Below, piece after piece: positions 9,060-16,806 of a stretch of 64,000 nucleotides of DNA (position 1 is its first letter; the number at the start of each line of letters is the position of its first letter). This stretch comes from Helicobacter bilis (GTDB taxonomy: Bacteria > Campylobacterota > Campylobacteria > Campylobacterales > Helicobacteraceae). A model generated the notes under the pieces. It did no database searches. It had not been told where the DNA came from and saw only the letters and a program-made list of their open reading frames with translations. The DNA lies in assembly GCF_001999985.1 (NCBI RefSeq), contig NZ_CP019645.1, positions 2,294,001-2,358,000 on the forward strand, written 5' to 3'. Both the position numbers and the translations under genes were made by a program.

Positions 9060-10124
9060 CTAAATGGGGGGGGGGGGTGTTTGCGCGGGAATAGCGATGG
9101 GATTTATCGTAGCGATTTCTGCACAAGCACTGCAGCGATAGGTGTAGAAAGGCGTTTGCGTATTGCATGAATTGCAACTATAAGTAAAGCTAATATCTGC
9201 CTTTATATGTGAGTATAATAATAAAAGTTGCAATACTTCAAGCGTAAAATCTTCACTTTTTTGGTATCCACTCACAAAGCCTTTTGCATGATAAATTGCC
9301 ATTAAATCACTTCTATTCGCAATAAAATCAAAAGGCACTTCATGTTTTTGAAAATGCCATAAAATATCAATATAGGGCATAATATCTTGTAATAATAGAA
9401 TCTTTTGCCAAAATAGCCCGACATTATAAAGCCGAAAATGCCGCAGGATAATATTTCTTAGCGTAGGGTCTTTTTCATAAAACATGAGTAGCTTTTCTTG
9501 CTGGTCTGCTAGAGAAATATGATGACTACTGCATAGCTGCATAACTTTTAGATAATTTTTAGTATGCCATATTTTTTTCATGGAGAATTTAGAATCAGCA
9601 TTTGCGCTCACAATCTCTTCTAAGCTATTTAATGCTTCTATGGCTTCATCATAATGTTTTAGATTCTCACAGGTTCGCATATAGTATTCAAGAATACGGA
9701 TATTATGCGGATAATAACGCAAAATTTCCAAAAAGATATTTTTACTTCTCTCCAAAAAACCAGCCCTATAATAACTATCACCGAGTAACTCTAGAATCTC
9801 TAGCTTTTCGTGCATCTCAAGTGGCTTTTCACTCAAGGTTTTATAAATGGCAATAGCTTGTTCATAATCCCCTGCTTTTGCGTAAGTCTGTGCGATTAAT
9901 ATGAGTGTTTGCGTAGCATTTTTAGCATGAGCGATAAACTCATCGATATTTTGCTGCAAACCAATACTATCAAACTGCTTACCTAAATTATCGATTAAAT
10001 CTTGCTTTCGCTTATGCGCTCTAGTCCGCTTTAAAGAATCTAAAAAAAATACAAATGCTACCATAAATAGCAACGCAAGTATGCCAAATATCGGGTTTCT
10101 ATACGCATTTAATATTTCAATCAT
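9060..10124 (-). CDS. LapB-like membrane-anchored TPR protein with zinc ribbon (copy 1, 12-G form)
   Basis: A 354-residue protein. A single N-terminal transmembrane helix spans about 12-29. TPR-like helical pairs follow (TYAKAGDYEQAIAIY, DSYYRAGFLERSKNIF, NLKHYDEAIEAL). A rubredoxin-like metal site near the end has Cys 317, 320, 331 and 334. This is the architecture of LapB/YciM, which in E. coli holds LpxC for FtsH proteolysis and so limits lipopolysaccharide synthesis. The same role here is inferred. In this copy the 12-C coding tract encodes four prolines and the protein stops after one Ile. In copy 2 one extra base gives a different, longer tail. Confidence 0.78.
   Translation of the reverse strand: MIEILNAYRNPIFGILALLFMVAFVFFLDSLKRTRAHKRKQDLIDNLGKQFDSIGLQQNIDEFIAHAKNATQTLILIAQTYAKAGDYEQAIAIYKTLSEKPLEMHEKLEILELLGDSYYRAGFLERSKNIFLEILRYYPHNIRILEYYMRTCENLKHYDEAIEALNSLEEIVSANADSKFSMKKIWHTKNYLKVMQLCSSHHISLADQQEKLLMFYEKDPTLRNIILRHFRLYNVGLFWQKILLLQDIMPYIDILWHFQKHEVPFDFIANRSDLMAIYHAKGFVSGYQKSEDFTLEVLQLLLLYSHIKADISFTYSCNSCNTQTPFYTYRCSACAEIATINPIAIPAQTPPPPI
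9066..9077. repeat. Homopolymer tract of 12 G
   Basis: Twelve G on the plus strand, read as C in the 3' end of the LapB-like gene and starting nine bases after the YagU-family stop. The corresponding tract in copy 2 has 13 G. Such tracts slip readily in Helicobacter and often drive phase variation. Confidence 0.95.
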
Positions 10125-10565
10125 GTTATGCCTTATTGGAATCTAATTTTTGTATTATAGCTTAGAATGTTTTTAAGATGGTGTTTGTGTGTTTAGAAAA
10201 CTAGATGCTCAAACATTCAGGTGGATTATCGGGGTAATTTAGAGGGCAATAGTTTAGTTTTAAGTTTGCAGTTTTTCTTATTTTGTATAGCCTGAGAGAG
10301 ATTGCTGTTAATAGATCCTATATAGTTTTATGTGCTTGTATATAGATTTCTTCACTATCTTTGTATGTTAGAAAGTTGTTTTATTTAAGATAAATTTGAT
10401 TAGATTATGATGAGAGTTTGTATTCTTTGCCTACTTTTATTTGAAGATTAGAAATAAATAATTTTATTAAAACCCAGCTCATATTGCTTATATTCTTTAA
10501 AATCTTTTATAAGACGAGACATTATGGTATTGTTTATTTGAAAAGATTGTTGAGCATAAACAATT
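10125..10565. other. Gene-free stretch between the LapB-like gene and the toxin-locus partner
   Basis: About 440 AT-rich bases. The minus strand has a 24-codon ORF beginning MSRLIKDFKEY near 10510, which could be a last scrap of the conjugative-element remnant, but it is too short to call. No hairpin or promoter stands out apart from the region just upstream of the LapB-like gene. Confidence 0.4.
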
Positions 10566-11008
10566 CTACTCACCAAATGCTTCTTTATAGTTCTGTGCCT
10601 CTCTTTGCAGAAGCTTTAAAAGATTTATATCGCCTTTGTATTTTGTCTGCAAAATTGAACGCATTGTAGGAATATCATCACAACCTTGTGCCATTTTTTC
10701 AAGTTCGCTTATCCGTTGTTCATCATAAGGCTCTTCTCCACCTATATGAATACATTCACAGCTTTTATTGATAAAGTCATTAACTTCTTTGTTTTGCGTA
10801 TAAGGAATTTGAATATATCCATAGCTTGCTTTTACTCCATCTTTTTCTTGCTTAAATCTTGTAAAACTTGCTGTATGGGAGCATTTGGCATATACTTTAC
10901 AAAACTATCTAAGGCATCTTTATATATTTGACTATCTTTCATCTTAGCTTCTATAAAGTCGAAATTCTCTTGGAATTTCTTTAAAGTGAGATTTTTTGTT
11001 TGTATCAT
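10566..11008 (-). pseudogene. Frameshifted small partner gene of the toxin locus (copy 1)
   Basis: The ATG at 11008 has an AAAGGA site and overlaps the ancestral toxin-gene stop by four bases (ATGA). The first frame runs 58 codons (MIQTKNLTLKKF...) to a TAA at 10832. A second frame then continues without a start from about 10905 to TAG at 10566: FTRFKQEKDGVKASYG, NKSCECIHIGG, then a charged helical tail. Both parts have coding character, so one frameshift probably broke a gene of about 145 codons. I do not recognise the family. Its translational coupling to a toxin-like gene makes an immunity or chaperone role possible, but this is inference. Confidence 0.6.
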
Positions 11009-11136
11009 TTTAAATCCTTTTTTTGTGGTATAATTCGAGTATCTTTAAGCCTTGCTATATGTTTTAACTCAATACTACTAGAGGACATGTAGCTAAACAC
11101 GCTCTCATAGGGTAGATTGTGAGAGAGAGGTGGGGC

Positions 11137-11565
11137 TCAAGGGTTTTCTTGCATATATACAATTTTAATCTTATCGCTCATTAACATTTCTTTTAATCGA
11201 TTTTCTTTTTTGTCAAAGTAGTATGTCTTAAAATCTATATTTCCAACAGAATCTATCCCTATTCCAAACAGATTTATTAGCTTTTTATCATTATCAAAAA
11301 ATGGCTTATAGAAATACACACTAGGGCTACTTTGTCCTTCTCGTGCTTGTTCTACGATAAATAAAGGGTCTTTAAAGGTTTTAAAGAAGCCACCTTTTAT
11401 ATTGTCTCTGTTTGTATTGTAAGTGTTCTCTCTAAAATGTTTCCACGCATAAGAGATAGACACTTTTACATCTTTATATGGCGTTTTAATAAAGCCTATA
11501 TTACCTTTAACCATTTCAAATTGCCCCTTAAACTCATCAAAGTTTCTAAACTCTGCTTGCGGCAT
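11137..11565 (-). CDS. Polyvalent toxin fragment E: C-terminal nuclease-like domain (copy 1)
   Basis: A 142-residue ORF. After a short linker it has a compact globular pattern: GFIKTPYKDVKVSISYAWKHF, NTNRDNIKGGFFKTFKDP, then SVYFYKPFFDND...LFGIGIDS and a beta-rich end. Alternating strands with a central His/Arg/Asn-containing helix fit the Barnase/ColicinE5/RelE-like nuclease folds of polyvalent proteins; catalytic residues are not certain. ORF D stops six bases upstream of its ATG in another frame. There is no good ribosome site, so it probably belonged to the same protein. The TGA stop looks like a mutation. Confidence 0.55.
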   Translation of the reverse strand: MPQAEFRNFDEFKGQFEMVKGNIGFIKTPYKDVKVSISYAWKHFRENTYNTNRDNIKGGFFKTFKDPLFIVEQAREGQSSPSVYFYKPFFDNDKKLINLFGIGIDSVGNIDFKTYYFDKKENRLKEMLMSDKIKIVYMQENP

Positions 11566-11570
11566 TGTCT

Positions 11571-13910
11571 CTACTTTTTACCATTTTGCAAGGCAGATTC
11601 TATGGCTTTTGCTAACTCTTTGTTAAATATTTCATTACTCAAGCTATTTATTTCCTTTTTGCCTTTTAAAAAATCTCTAGGATTAAACTTTTGCATTATT
11701 TTAGCAAACATAGCTGGATTATTCTCACTCAAAGATTTGTAGTCTTGTTGTATGCTTTTAATAGCTAGTGTAGCGTATCTTTGTGCGGATTTATTCTTAT
11801 AAATCTTGCTTACCGCCTTGCTTCCTATCGCTCCACCTAGCAATCCCAACGCAAATTTTTCAGGGCTAAAGGTGAGATTCCCATTCTCATCAGTCTCAAT
11901 TCCTGCTGCACTGCCACTTAAGACTCCAGCTCCTAAATGTTGCGGATTAGCATACATGATATTAGGGCTGTTTTCATTAAAATATTTATGTGTAGATTCT
12001 TTATTCTTTGGTTTAGTCTTTGTAATATTGCCTTTTGTATCTGTATAGCTTCCTTTATTGTCAATATGCTTTATTTGGTTAGGATTAAATATAGCTATGG
12101 TATCACTTATTTCTTTACTTCTGCCATATCTCTCATCACGCACATTCTTATAAATAACACTATCAAATGGCTTTCCACTCTCTTTAGCTTCATCTAGTGC
12201 TTTTCTTATAGCTAAATCAAAATATTGTTCCCCTTTATAAATCTTATCTGCTAATTCACTTCTATCTACAAAGTCTTTACCTTGAAAGTCTATGACTAAA
12301 GGATTTTTAGCATTTAAGAATACTTTATAGATTCCATTATCACTATTTGGTAATTCTTTTGTATAGCTTAGGGCAACATTATGAGAGCTAGAGAAAAATC
12401 TAGCAGGATAGTTTGTTCCTGTATCATCTGTATGTTTTGGGGTGAGTATTTCTTTATTGCCTATGCTTTCTCTTGTGCCATGATAAAACACTTTAGGTAT
12501 TCCATTTTCATCTTTTGTTAAAGGACTAGAATCTTTATGCCACTCTAGTAAATCTTTTGCCTTTTTCTCATCGTAATTAAACTTTTGCATAGTAGATTCT
12601 AGTGTTTGTTGTGGTATAATGTTGTTGTCGGTTGCGTTAAAAGTCTGTAACGCATTAAGGCTTTCATCAGCAGAAATAGTTTTGTTAGCACCGATTTTTT
12701 CTAATATATCCGCATGTAAATTTTTAGCTTCATAACTTGTTATTACCCATTGATTATCGCCTTTATTATGCCAACCTTTACTTAATCCTACTAAAAATAC
12801 TTTGTTATCTTTTTGTAAGTAAAGCGTATTTACGCCATTTTCGGTAAGCAATTTGCCATTTTGTATAATCTCATTTATACCATTTATAAGTTTTTGTTCT
12901 TCTGTATTTCCGCTAAAACTTGAAAACTCATCGCCATGCTTCTCAATAATCTTAACAAGTCCATAGCCTTTTGCATGTTGTCCGCTGCCTTCAACTTCTC
13001 CCCAAACTAAATCAATATCCCCTAATTCTTTACGATGAAATGCCCCTGCGACTTGTCCTTTATACTCACCTTTAGCTCCGCTTTCTTTATGTGCTTGTGC
13101 TTCATTTATGAGTTTTTGTATAGCAGATTCCCCACTATGATAATGCTCGGCATAATTTGTGCCAAATTCTTTTATGGGTTTAATGTTGAGTGCATTCTCT
13201 ATTGCTTCACGCATAAGAGTATCAAAGCCATTAAAGTCATCATCTTGGTTATTTAGACTTCTTTGCTTTAGAATAGAGAAATGTTCTCTTGTGTTAAATT
13301 CTCTACCATCATAGCTAAATGTATGATTTTCCGGTATATAGACTTCTTGTGTGGTAGCTAGTTTATCTTTTCTTTGTTTGATTAGATTTCTTGTCTTTTC
13401 TATCTCATTTGCAAAAAAGCTAAGATTAGTTTGTAGTTTATCCATTTGCTTTTGTGCTTGTTTGCTTGATAAATCTTTCTTTTCTAGCTCATTTATTTGT
13501 GTTTTAATGGATTCTAGTTTTTCTAATGCGTTTTGCTTTTCTTTCTCAAATATGCCTATTTCTTTGTGCAGCTTTTCTTTTGCTTTCTTTTCTTGTGTGA
13601 TTAGTTTTTGTGTTTCTTTGCGTTTAGATTCTATATCTTTGTGTTGTTGTAGTAATTCTTTTGTCTCTGCTACACTTTTGCCGCTTTTTCTTGCTTGTTT
13701 AACTATTTCTTGTGGGGTTTGTGGTATAATGTCCTTTGAGTTTAAAGGGAGACTCGCCCCTTTAGTAGAATCGTTAGCGGGTGCTGTCTTAGCGGTTTTC
13801 TCTATATTATCATCAAACGCAGTTACTATCCACTTATTTTCCCCTTGTTTATTAAATCCTTTATTTATACCAACTTTAAATCCGTTATATTCTATTGTTA
13901 TAGGCTTCAT
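11571..13910 (-). CDS. Polyvalent toxin fragment D: PBECR end, coiled coil, PBECR repeat, ART-like domain (copy 1)
   Basis: A 779-residue ORF. Residues 1-35 are the severed end of a PBECR-type domain (EYNGFKVGINKGF, then NKWIVTAFDD). About 80-190 form a strong K/E/Q-rich coiled coil. About 240-395 are a complete second PBECR-type repeat with GDIDLVWGEV, GYGLVKIIEKHGDEF and QWVITSYE. About 470-615 are ADP-ribosyltransferase-like, with VFYHGT at 475-479, RFFSSSHNVALSYT and IAIFNPNQIKH. A glycine-rich hydrophobic stretch lies at 660-700, then a helical tail. IIPQ motifs occur at 61 and 431 at domain borders. The ATG has no ribosome site and lies inside the previous ORF, consistent with a frameshift rather than a true start. 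Confidence 0.65.
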   Translation of the reverse strand: MKPITIEYNGFKVGINKGFNKQGENKWIVTAFDDNIEKTAKTAPANDSTKGASLPLNSKDIIPQTPQEIVKQARKSGKSVAETKELLQQHKDIESKRKETQKLITQEKKAKEKLHKEIGIFEKEKQNALEKLESIKTQINELEKKDLSSKQAQKQMDKLQTNLSFFANEIEKTRNLIKQRKDKLATTQEVYIPENHTFSYDGREFNTREHFSILKQRSLNNQDDDFNGFDTLMREAIENALNIKPIKEFGTNYAEHYHSGESAIQKLINEAQAHKESGAKGEYKGQVAGAFHRKELGDIDLVWGEVEGSGQHAKGYGLVKIIEKHGDEFSSFSGNTEEQKLINGINEIIQNGKLLTENGVNTLYLQKDNKVFLVGLSKGWHNKGDNQWVITSYEAKNLHADILEKIGANKTISADESLNALQTFNATDNNIIPQQTLESTMQKFNYDEKKAKDLLEWHKDSSPLTKDENGIPKVFYHGTRESIGNKEILTPKHTDDTGTNYPARFFSSSHNVALSYTKELPNSDNGIYKVFLNAKNPLVIDFQGKDFVDRSELADKIYKGEQYFDLAIRKALDEAKESGKPFDSVIYKNVRDERYGRSKEISDTIAIFNPNQIKHIDNKGSYTDTKGNITKTKPKNKESTHKYFNENSPNIMYANPQHLGAGVLSGSAAGIETDENGNLTFSPEKFALGLLGGAIGSKAVSKIYKNKSAQRYATLAIKSIQQDYKSLSENNPAMFAKIMQKFNPRDFLKGKKEINSLSNEIFNKELAKAIESALQNGKK
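12726..13193 (-). repeat. PBECR-type repeat B inside the toxin locus
   Basis: This encodes the intact second nuclease-fold repeat. It is closely similar in DNA and protein to repeat A at 13806-14208 (shared EFG-NYAE, AIQKL, GQVAGAF-RKELGDI, KGYGL-KIIEKHGDEF), which indicates an internal domain duplication. Confidence 0.7.
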
Positions 13911-14208
13911 CTCTGCCTTGTCGCTTTACTACTTCCCCATCTTGTATAATCTTATCTAGCTCTTTTGCTATGTCCTCAAACTCATCGCCGTGCTTCTCAA
14001 TAATCTTAGCAAGTCCATAGCCCTTTGTATTTTTACCTTTTCCTTTAACTTGTCCCCAAACTAAATTAATATCGCCTAATTCTTTACGATAAAATGCCCC
14101 TGCCACTTGTCCTTCTTTTTCTGCCATAAGCTTTTGAATAGCTTCTTGTCCTTTTCTGTAAAACTCCGCATAGTTTTTTCCAAACTCTGCTATTGGTGTT
14201 ATATCTAA
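13806..14208 (-). repeat. PBECR-type repeat A, split by a frameshift
   Basis: The paralogue of repeat B. Its N-terminal part is in the 328-residue ORF and its last strands are in the 779-residue ORF, with the break near 13895. The intact repeat B shows what the undamaged domain looked like. Confidence 0.7.
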
Positions 14209-14871
14209 AAGTGCTTCTATTTGCTCTCTGTGATATTCTAATTCTCCAAGTCTTTTTTTGAATGTTTTGTCTTTAACTGCATAGTCATATCCCATTTTCT
14301 TTCCAATACCCCCAATCATATTAACAGGATAAAGATTTAATGCTTTTTCTATACTTGAACTAGCGGCATCTTCAAAAAAACTTTCTACATCACCAAATCT
14401 TTCTTTAAATACTTCAGGTTTTCTCGTATAATTATCCAAAACGCCCATAAGCCATTTATCAACTTTAGGATATTTTTCCCTTAAGCCTCTTGGTATTTGT
14501 AAGTAGTCTATCTCTATGTTTAAAACATCAGCTTGTCTCACTTTCGTAACATATTCATTTTTATTAAAAGTGTTACTTGAGACATCTCGTATTCCTTTGC
14601 CCTCTCTTAAATCCTGCTTTATTTCATTGAATCTTTTTAGCGCATCTTCTTCTGTGTGATACCATGTGCCAACACCATTTAAAAAATATTGTCTCTCACC
14701 TCTATCAAATATCTCGGCTAATTCATCATATAGACTTTGCCTTTCTGCTTGAAGATTTTCAATTTGCTTAATATCATCAGGGTGGTGTGGCATATTAGCT
14801 AGTGTTTCGATTTGTGTTTTCTCTTTTGGCTTATCTATGCTTTTGTGATTGTGTGAATGGATAGTCATCAA
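13885..14871 (-). CDS. Polyvalent toxin fragment C: helical linker and truncated PBECR repeat (copy 1)
   Basis: A 328-residue ORF. The first 220 residues are helical and charged with no recognised family; they include a YFLNGVGTWYHTEEDALKRF segment. From about 222 it enters the PBECR-type repeat (EFGKNYAEFY, GDINLVWGQV, GYGLAKIIEKHGDEF) and is cut at residue 328 before the final strands. It overlaps the neighbouring ORFs at both ends in different frames (41 and 26 bases). Its ATG lacks a ribosome site, so it is probably an internal piece of a larger gene. Confidence 0.6.
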   Translation of the reverse strand: MMTIHSHNHKSIDKPKEKTQIETLANMPHHPDDIKQIENLQAERQSLYDELAEIFDRGERQYFLNGVGTWYHTEEDALKRFNEIKQDLREGKGIRDVSSNTFNKNEYVTKVRQADVLNIEIDYLQIPRGLREKYPKVDKWLMGVLDNYTRKPEVFKERFGDVESFFEDAASSSIEKALNLYPVNMIGGIGKKMGYDYAVKDKTFKKRLGELEYHREQIEALLDITPIAEFGKNYAEFYRKGQEAIQKLMAEKEGQVAGAFYRKELGDINLVWGQVKGKGKNTKGYGLAKIIEKHGDEFEDIAKELDKIIQDGEVVKRQGRDEAYNNRI

Positions 14872-16336
14872 GCAATTTAGTTTGTATTTTTTCTATTGCT
14901 TCAAGTGCTTCATCACAAGCTTTAAAATCATCAATAATGTCTAAAGCAGCACGATTGAGAGAGTTTTTGACTTGTTCTGTTGCAGCTACATAATCATCAT
15001 ATTTGATTGATACATTATCTCTAACTTCATTAAGGTGTTTAAGTGCTGCATAAACTTCTTCTCCATTATCGCTGTATTCAAGTTTTGCATGTTTCATAAA
15101 CCATAGGTCGTCTTTAAGGTCATATTGATATAAGAAATCATCTATTAGATTTGTGTATTCTTTTGCCTGTGTTAAAGATTCATTACTGCTTTTTTCACCA
15201 CTTGCCCTTGTTGTTTCTTTTTGTGTTACAGGTTCTTGTGTGCTTTTAGATTCTTTGCTTAACTCTTTTTGTGTTGGCATATCTCTTTGCTGAAATAATT
15301 CTTGTAAGTCTTTATTTGCCTTGTTGAGAAGTTCTGCCTCTTTTTCTGTGGCTTGTTTAAACAGACTTTTTACTTCTTTTTCTATTTTCTTATCAGTAAA
15401 TCTTATGTTTAGTTTTTCTAAAAATTCTTTAGGTTTTTTACTATTTGGGTGAGGGGTAAGTATATGATATTTTCCCATTGTGTCATTATTTATATATCTT
15501 TGAAATATATCTGCTTTAATATCATTTAACACATCATCATAATCGCCATAAAGCCTTAATCCACTCGCTAAATTTTGTATGTTCTTAAAGTCAATATCAT
15601 AGTAAGCTTTTTTGCTTAATGTATCTAATTCATTTGCAAAATCACTCCATATCCAAAAAAGAGTATCAGCAGTATCATCGAGTGTATTATTAATTTGTTC
15701 TTTTGGTGCTGTTTGTGGTATAATCTCACTAACATTTTCTAAGGGCGTAAGAGAAGTGTCGCTCTTTTGTTTAGACTTAGTTAAATGGTCGGCTAAATCT
15801 CCATTCGGCACTTGGGCTAAAGGTTTAGTTGATTCTAAACTCTCTAATTCCAAAGTATAAATTCGCCTTGAATCTTTATCTAAACTTTCTTTAACTAAAA
15901 TCTTTGCATTAGCATTATCATTTACTTGTGAAATAAAAGTGTGTATTTGTATTGCAGGGTCGCCATTCTTTAAATCTTTTGTTGTTGCTTTTTTTGTGGC
16001 ATTCTTATAAAGGTTTTCTATATCTGCACTAGCTTTAAAATGTTGTTGCAAACTAAAGCCATTTTCTATACTTTTATTAACTGCCTTATCGCTTCCCATT
16101 TTCTTAATACTTGTTTTTGACACTTGGGCTGTAATGCCGCTTGATATATTTGTAATGTCTTTATTGAGAATTGGGGTAAGAATAGCGGATAAATTATTTC
16201 TTAAGCTTTGTAATTCTTGCAAAGGCTTAGAATCTAACACATTCCTAAACCTATCCACTTCCACTGCTTTATTTTCACTAGGCTTATTATATGGTAATAG
16301 CTTTATCTCTTTTGTAGTGTTTTTAAACTCCTGCAT
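14831..16336 (-). CDS. Polyvalent toxin fragment B: N-terminal helical region (copy 1)
   Basis: A 501-residue hydrophilic, mostly helical ORF with a low-complexity T/S/E-rich linker around 375-400 and an EIIPQTAP motif near 205. No catalytic domain is recognised. The same frame is open upstream of the nominal ATG to a TAA at 16577, about 80 codons with coding character (KAYLTLPLTSQAIKNF and so on). Beyond that stop it remains open for another 20 codons (KDLLVSDRLARAYIST). The ATG therefore seems to be an internal Met, and the ORF is the body of a longer protein interrupted by nonsense. Confidence 0.55.
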   Translation of the reverse strand: MQEFKNTTKEIKLLPYNKPSENKAVEVDRFRNVLDSKPLQELQSLRNNLSAILTPILNKDITNISSGITAQVSKTSIKKMGSDKAVNKSIENGFSLQQHFKASADIENLYKNATKKATTKDLKNGDPAIQIHTFISQVNDNANAKILVKESLDKDSRRIYTLELESLESTKPLAQVPNGDLADHLTKSKQKSDTSLTPLENVSEIIPQTAPKEQINNTLDDTADTLFWIWSDFANELDTLSKKAYYDIDFKNIQNLASGLRLYGDYDDVLNDIKADIFQRYINNDTMGKYHILTPHPNSKKPKEFLEKLNIRFTDKKIEKEVKSLFKQATEKEAELLNKANKDLQELFQQRDMPTQKELSKESKSTQEPVTQKETTRASGEKSSNESLTQAKEYTNLIDDFLYQYDLKDDLWFMKHAKLEYSDNGEEVYAALKHLNEVRDNVSIKYDDYVAATEQVKNSLNRAALDIIDDFKACDEALEAIEKIQTKLLDDYPFTQSQKHR

Positions 16337-16635
16337 AGAATCTAAAAAGTCATTAGTCTTAGCATTAATATCTCTTAAATGTGCTTTTAGGTTAGCATTA
16401 GCTTTATATGGCAGTGCTTTTATCTCATTACTTAAAGGTTTAAAGTCTAGCTGTGCTAAAGGCTTATTTAATGCTTTTGTAGTATTTAGAAACTCTTTAT
16501 AAAGATTATGAAATATAAAATTCTTTATAGCTTGAGAAGTTAAAGGCAGTGTTAGATATGCCTTGCTCGTTTTGTCTTAAGTAGAGATGTAGGCCCTCGC
16601 AAGTCTATCACTTACTAATAAATCTTTATTTGCTT

Positions 16636-16806
16636 TTATGTCTTATGTGGTATTGAATAAGCTAATACTTTACTTGTATTATTAAATTTATTTGTTTGAT
16701 ATGTGGTATTTGTTGTATTTATATTATTTATTTCATGCATAACATTAAACATTAATATCATTAATATTGCTATCATATGTAAAGTTGTCAAATAAGCTAA
16801 TTTCAT
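16636..16806 (-). CDS. Polyvalent toxin fragment A: probable original N-terminus (copy 1)
   Basis: A 56-codon ORF (MKLAYLTTLHMIAILMILMF, then N/T-rich) ending at TAA 16636-16638. A TATAAT box lies 72 bases upstream and no other gene intervenes. A one-base shift at its end leads straight into the open segment DIKANKDLLVSDRLARAYIS of the next frame, so this is likely the original beginning. The hydrophobic start could be a secretion signal. Alternatively the true start is the Met at 16740, giving a non-hydrophobic MHEINNINTT start. Confidence 0.4.
   Translation of the reverse strand: MKLAYLTTLHMIAILMILMFNVMHEINNINTTNTTYQTNKFNNTSKVLAYSIPHKT

Larger units (their letters stand above)
11005..16806 (-). 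pseudogene. Decayed polyvalent toxin gene from a conjugative element (copy 1, whole locus)
   Basis: Five same-strand ORFs continue one another's domain content and together span about 5.8 kb. The breaks are a frameshift near 16640, a TAA at 16577-16579, frameshifts near 14850, 13900 and 11570, and a TGA at 11137-11139. The most telling break is near 13900, where a PBECR-type nuclease-fold domain is cut. Its first part ends one ORF and its last 35 residues begin the next. Beyond the TGA the frame stays open 43 codons to an ATGA overlap with the partner gene. Such multi-domain polyvalent proteins (PBECR nuclease, ADP-ribosyltransferase, coiled coils; formerly DUF3519-type in Helicobacter) travel on phages and conjugative elements. 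No conjugation genes remain here. Confidence 0.72.

Noticed and set aside
10484..10931. Plus-strand ORFs of 61 and 81 codons
   Set aside because: They are antisense to the frameshifted partner gene, whose minus-strand frames have a ribosome site and better coding character.
13351..13959. A 202-codon plus-strand frame rich in Ser, Cys and Phe
   Set aside because: It is the antisense shadow of the coiled-coil part of the toxin fragment, with no ribosome site and a composition typical of reverse-frame translation.
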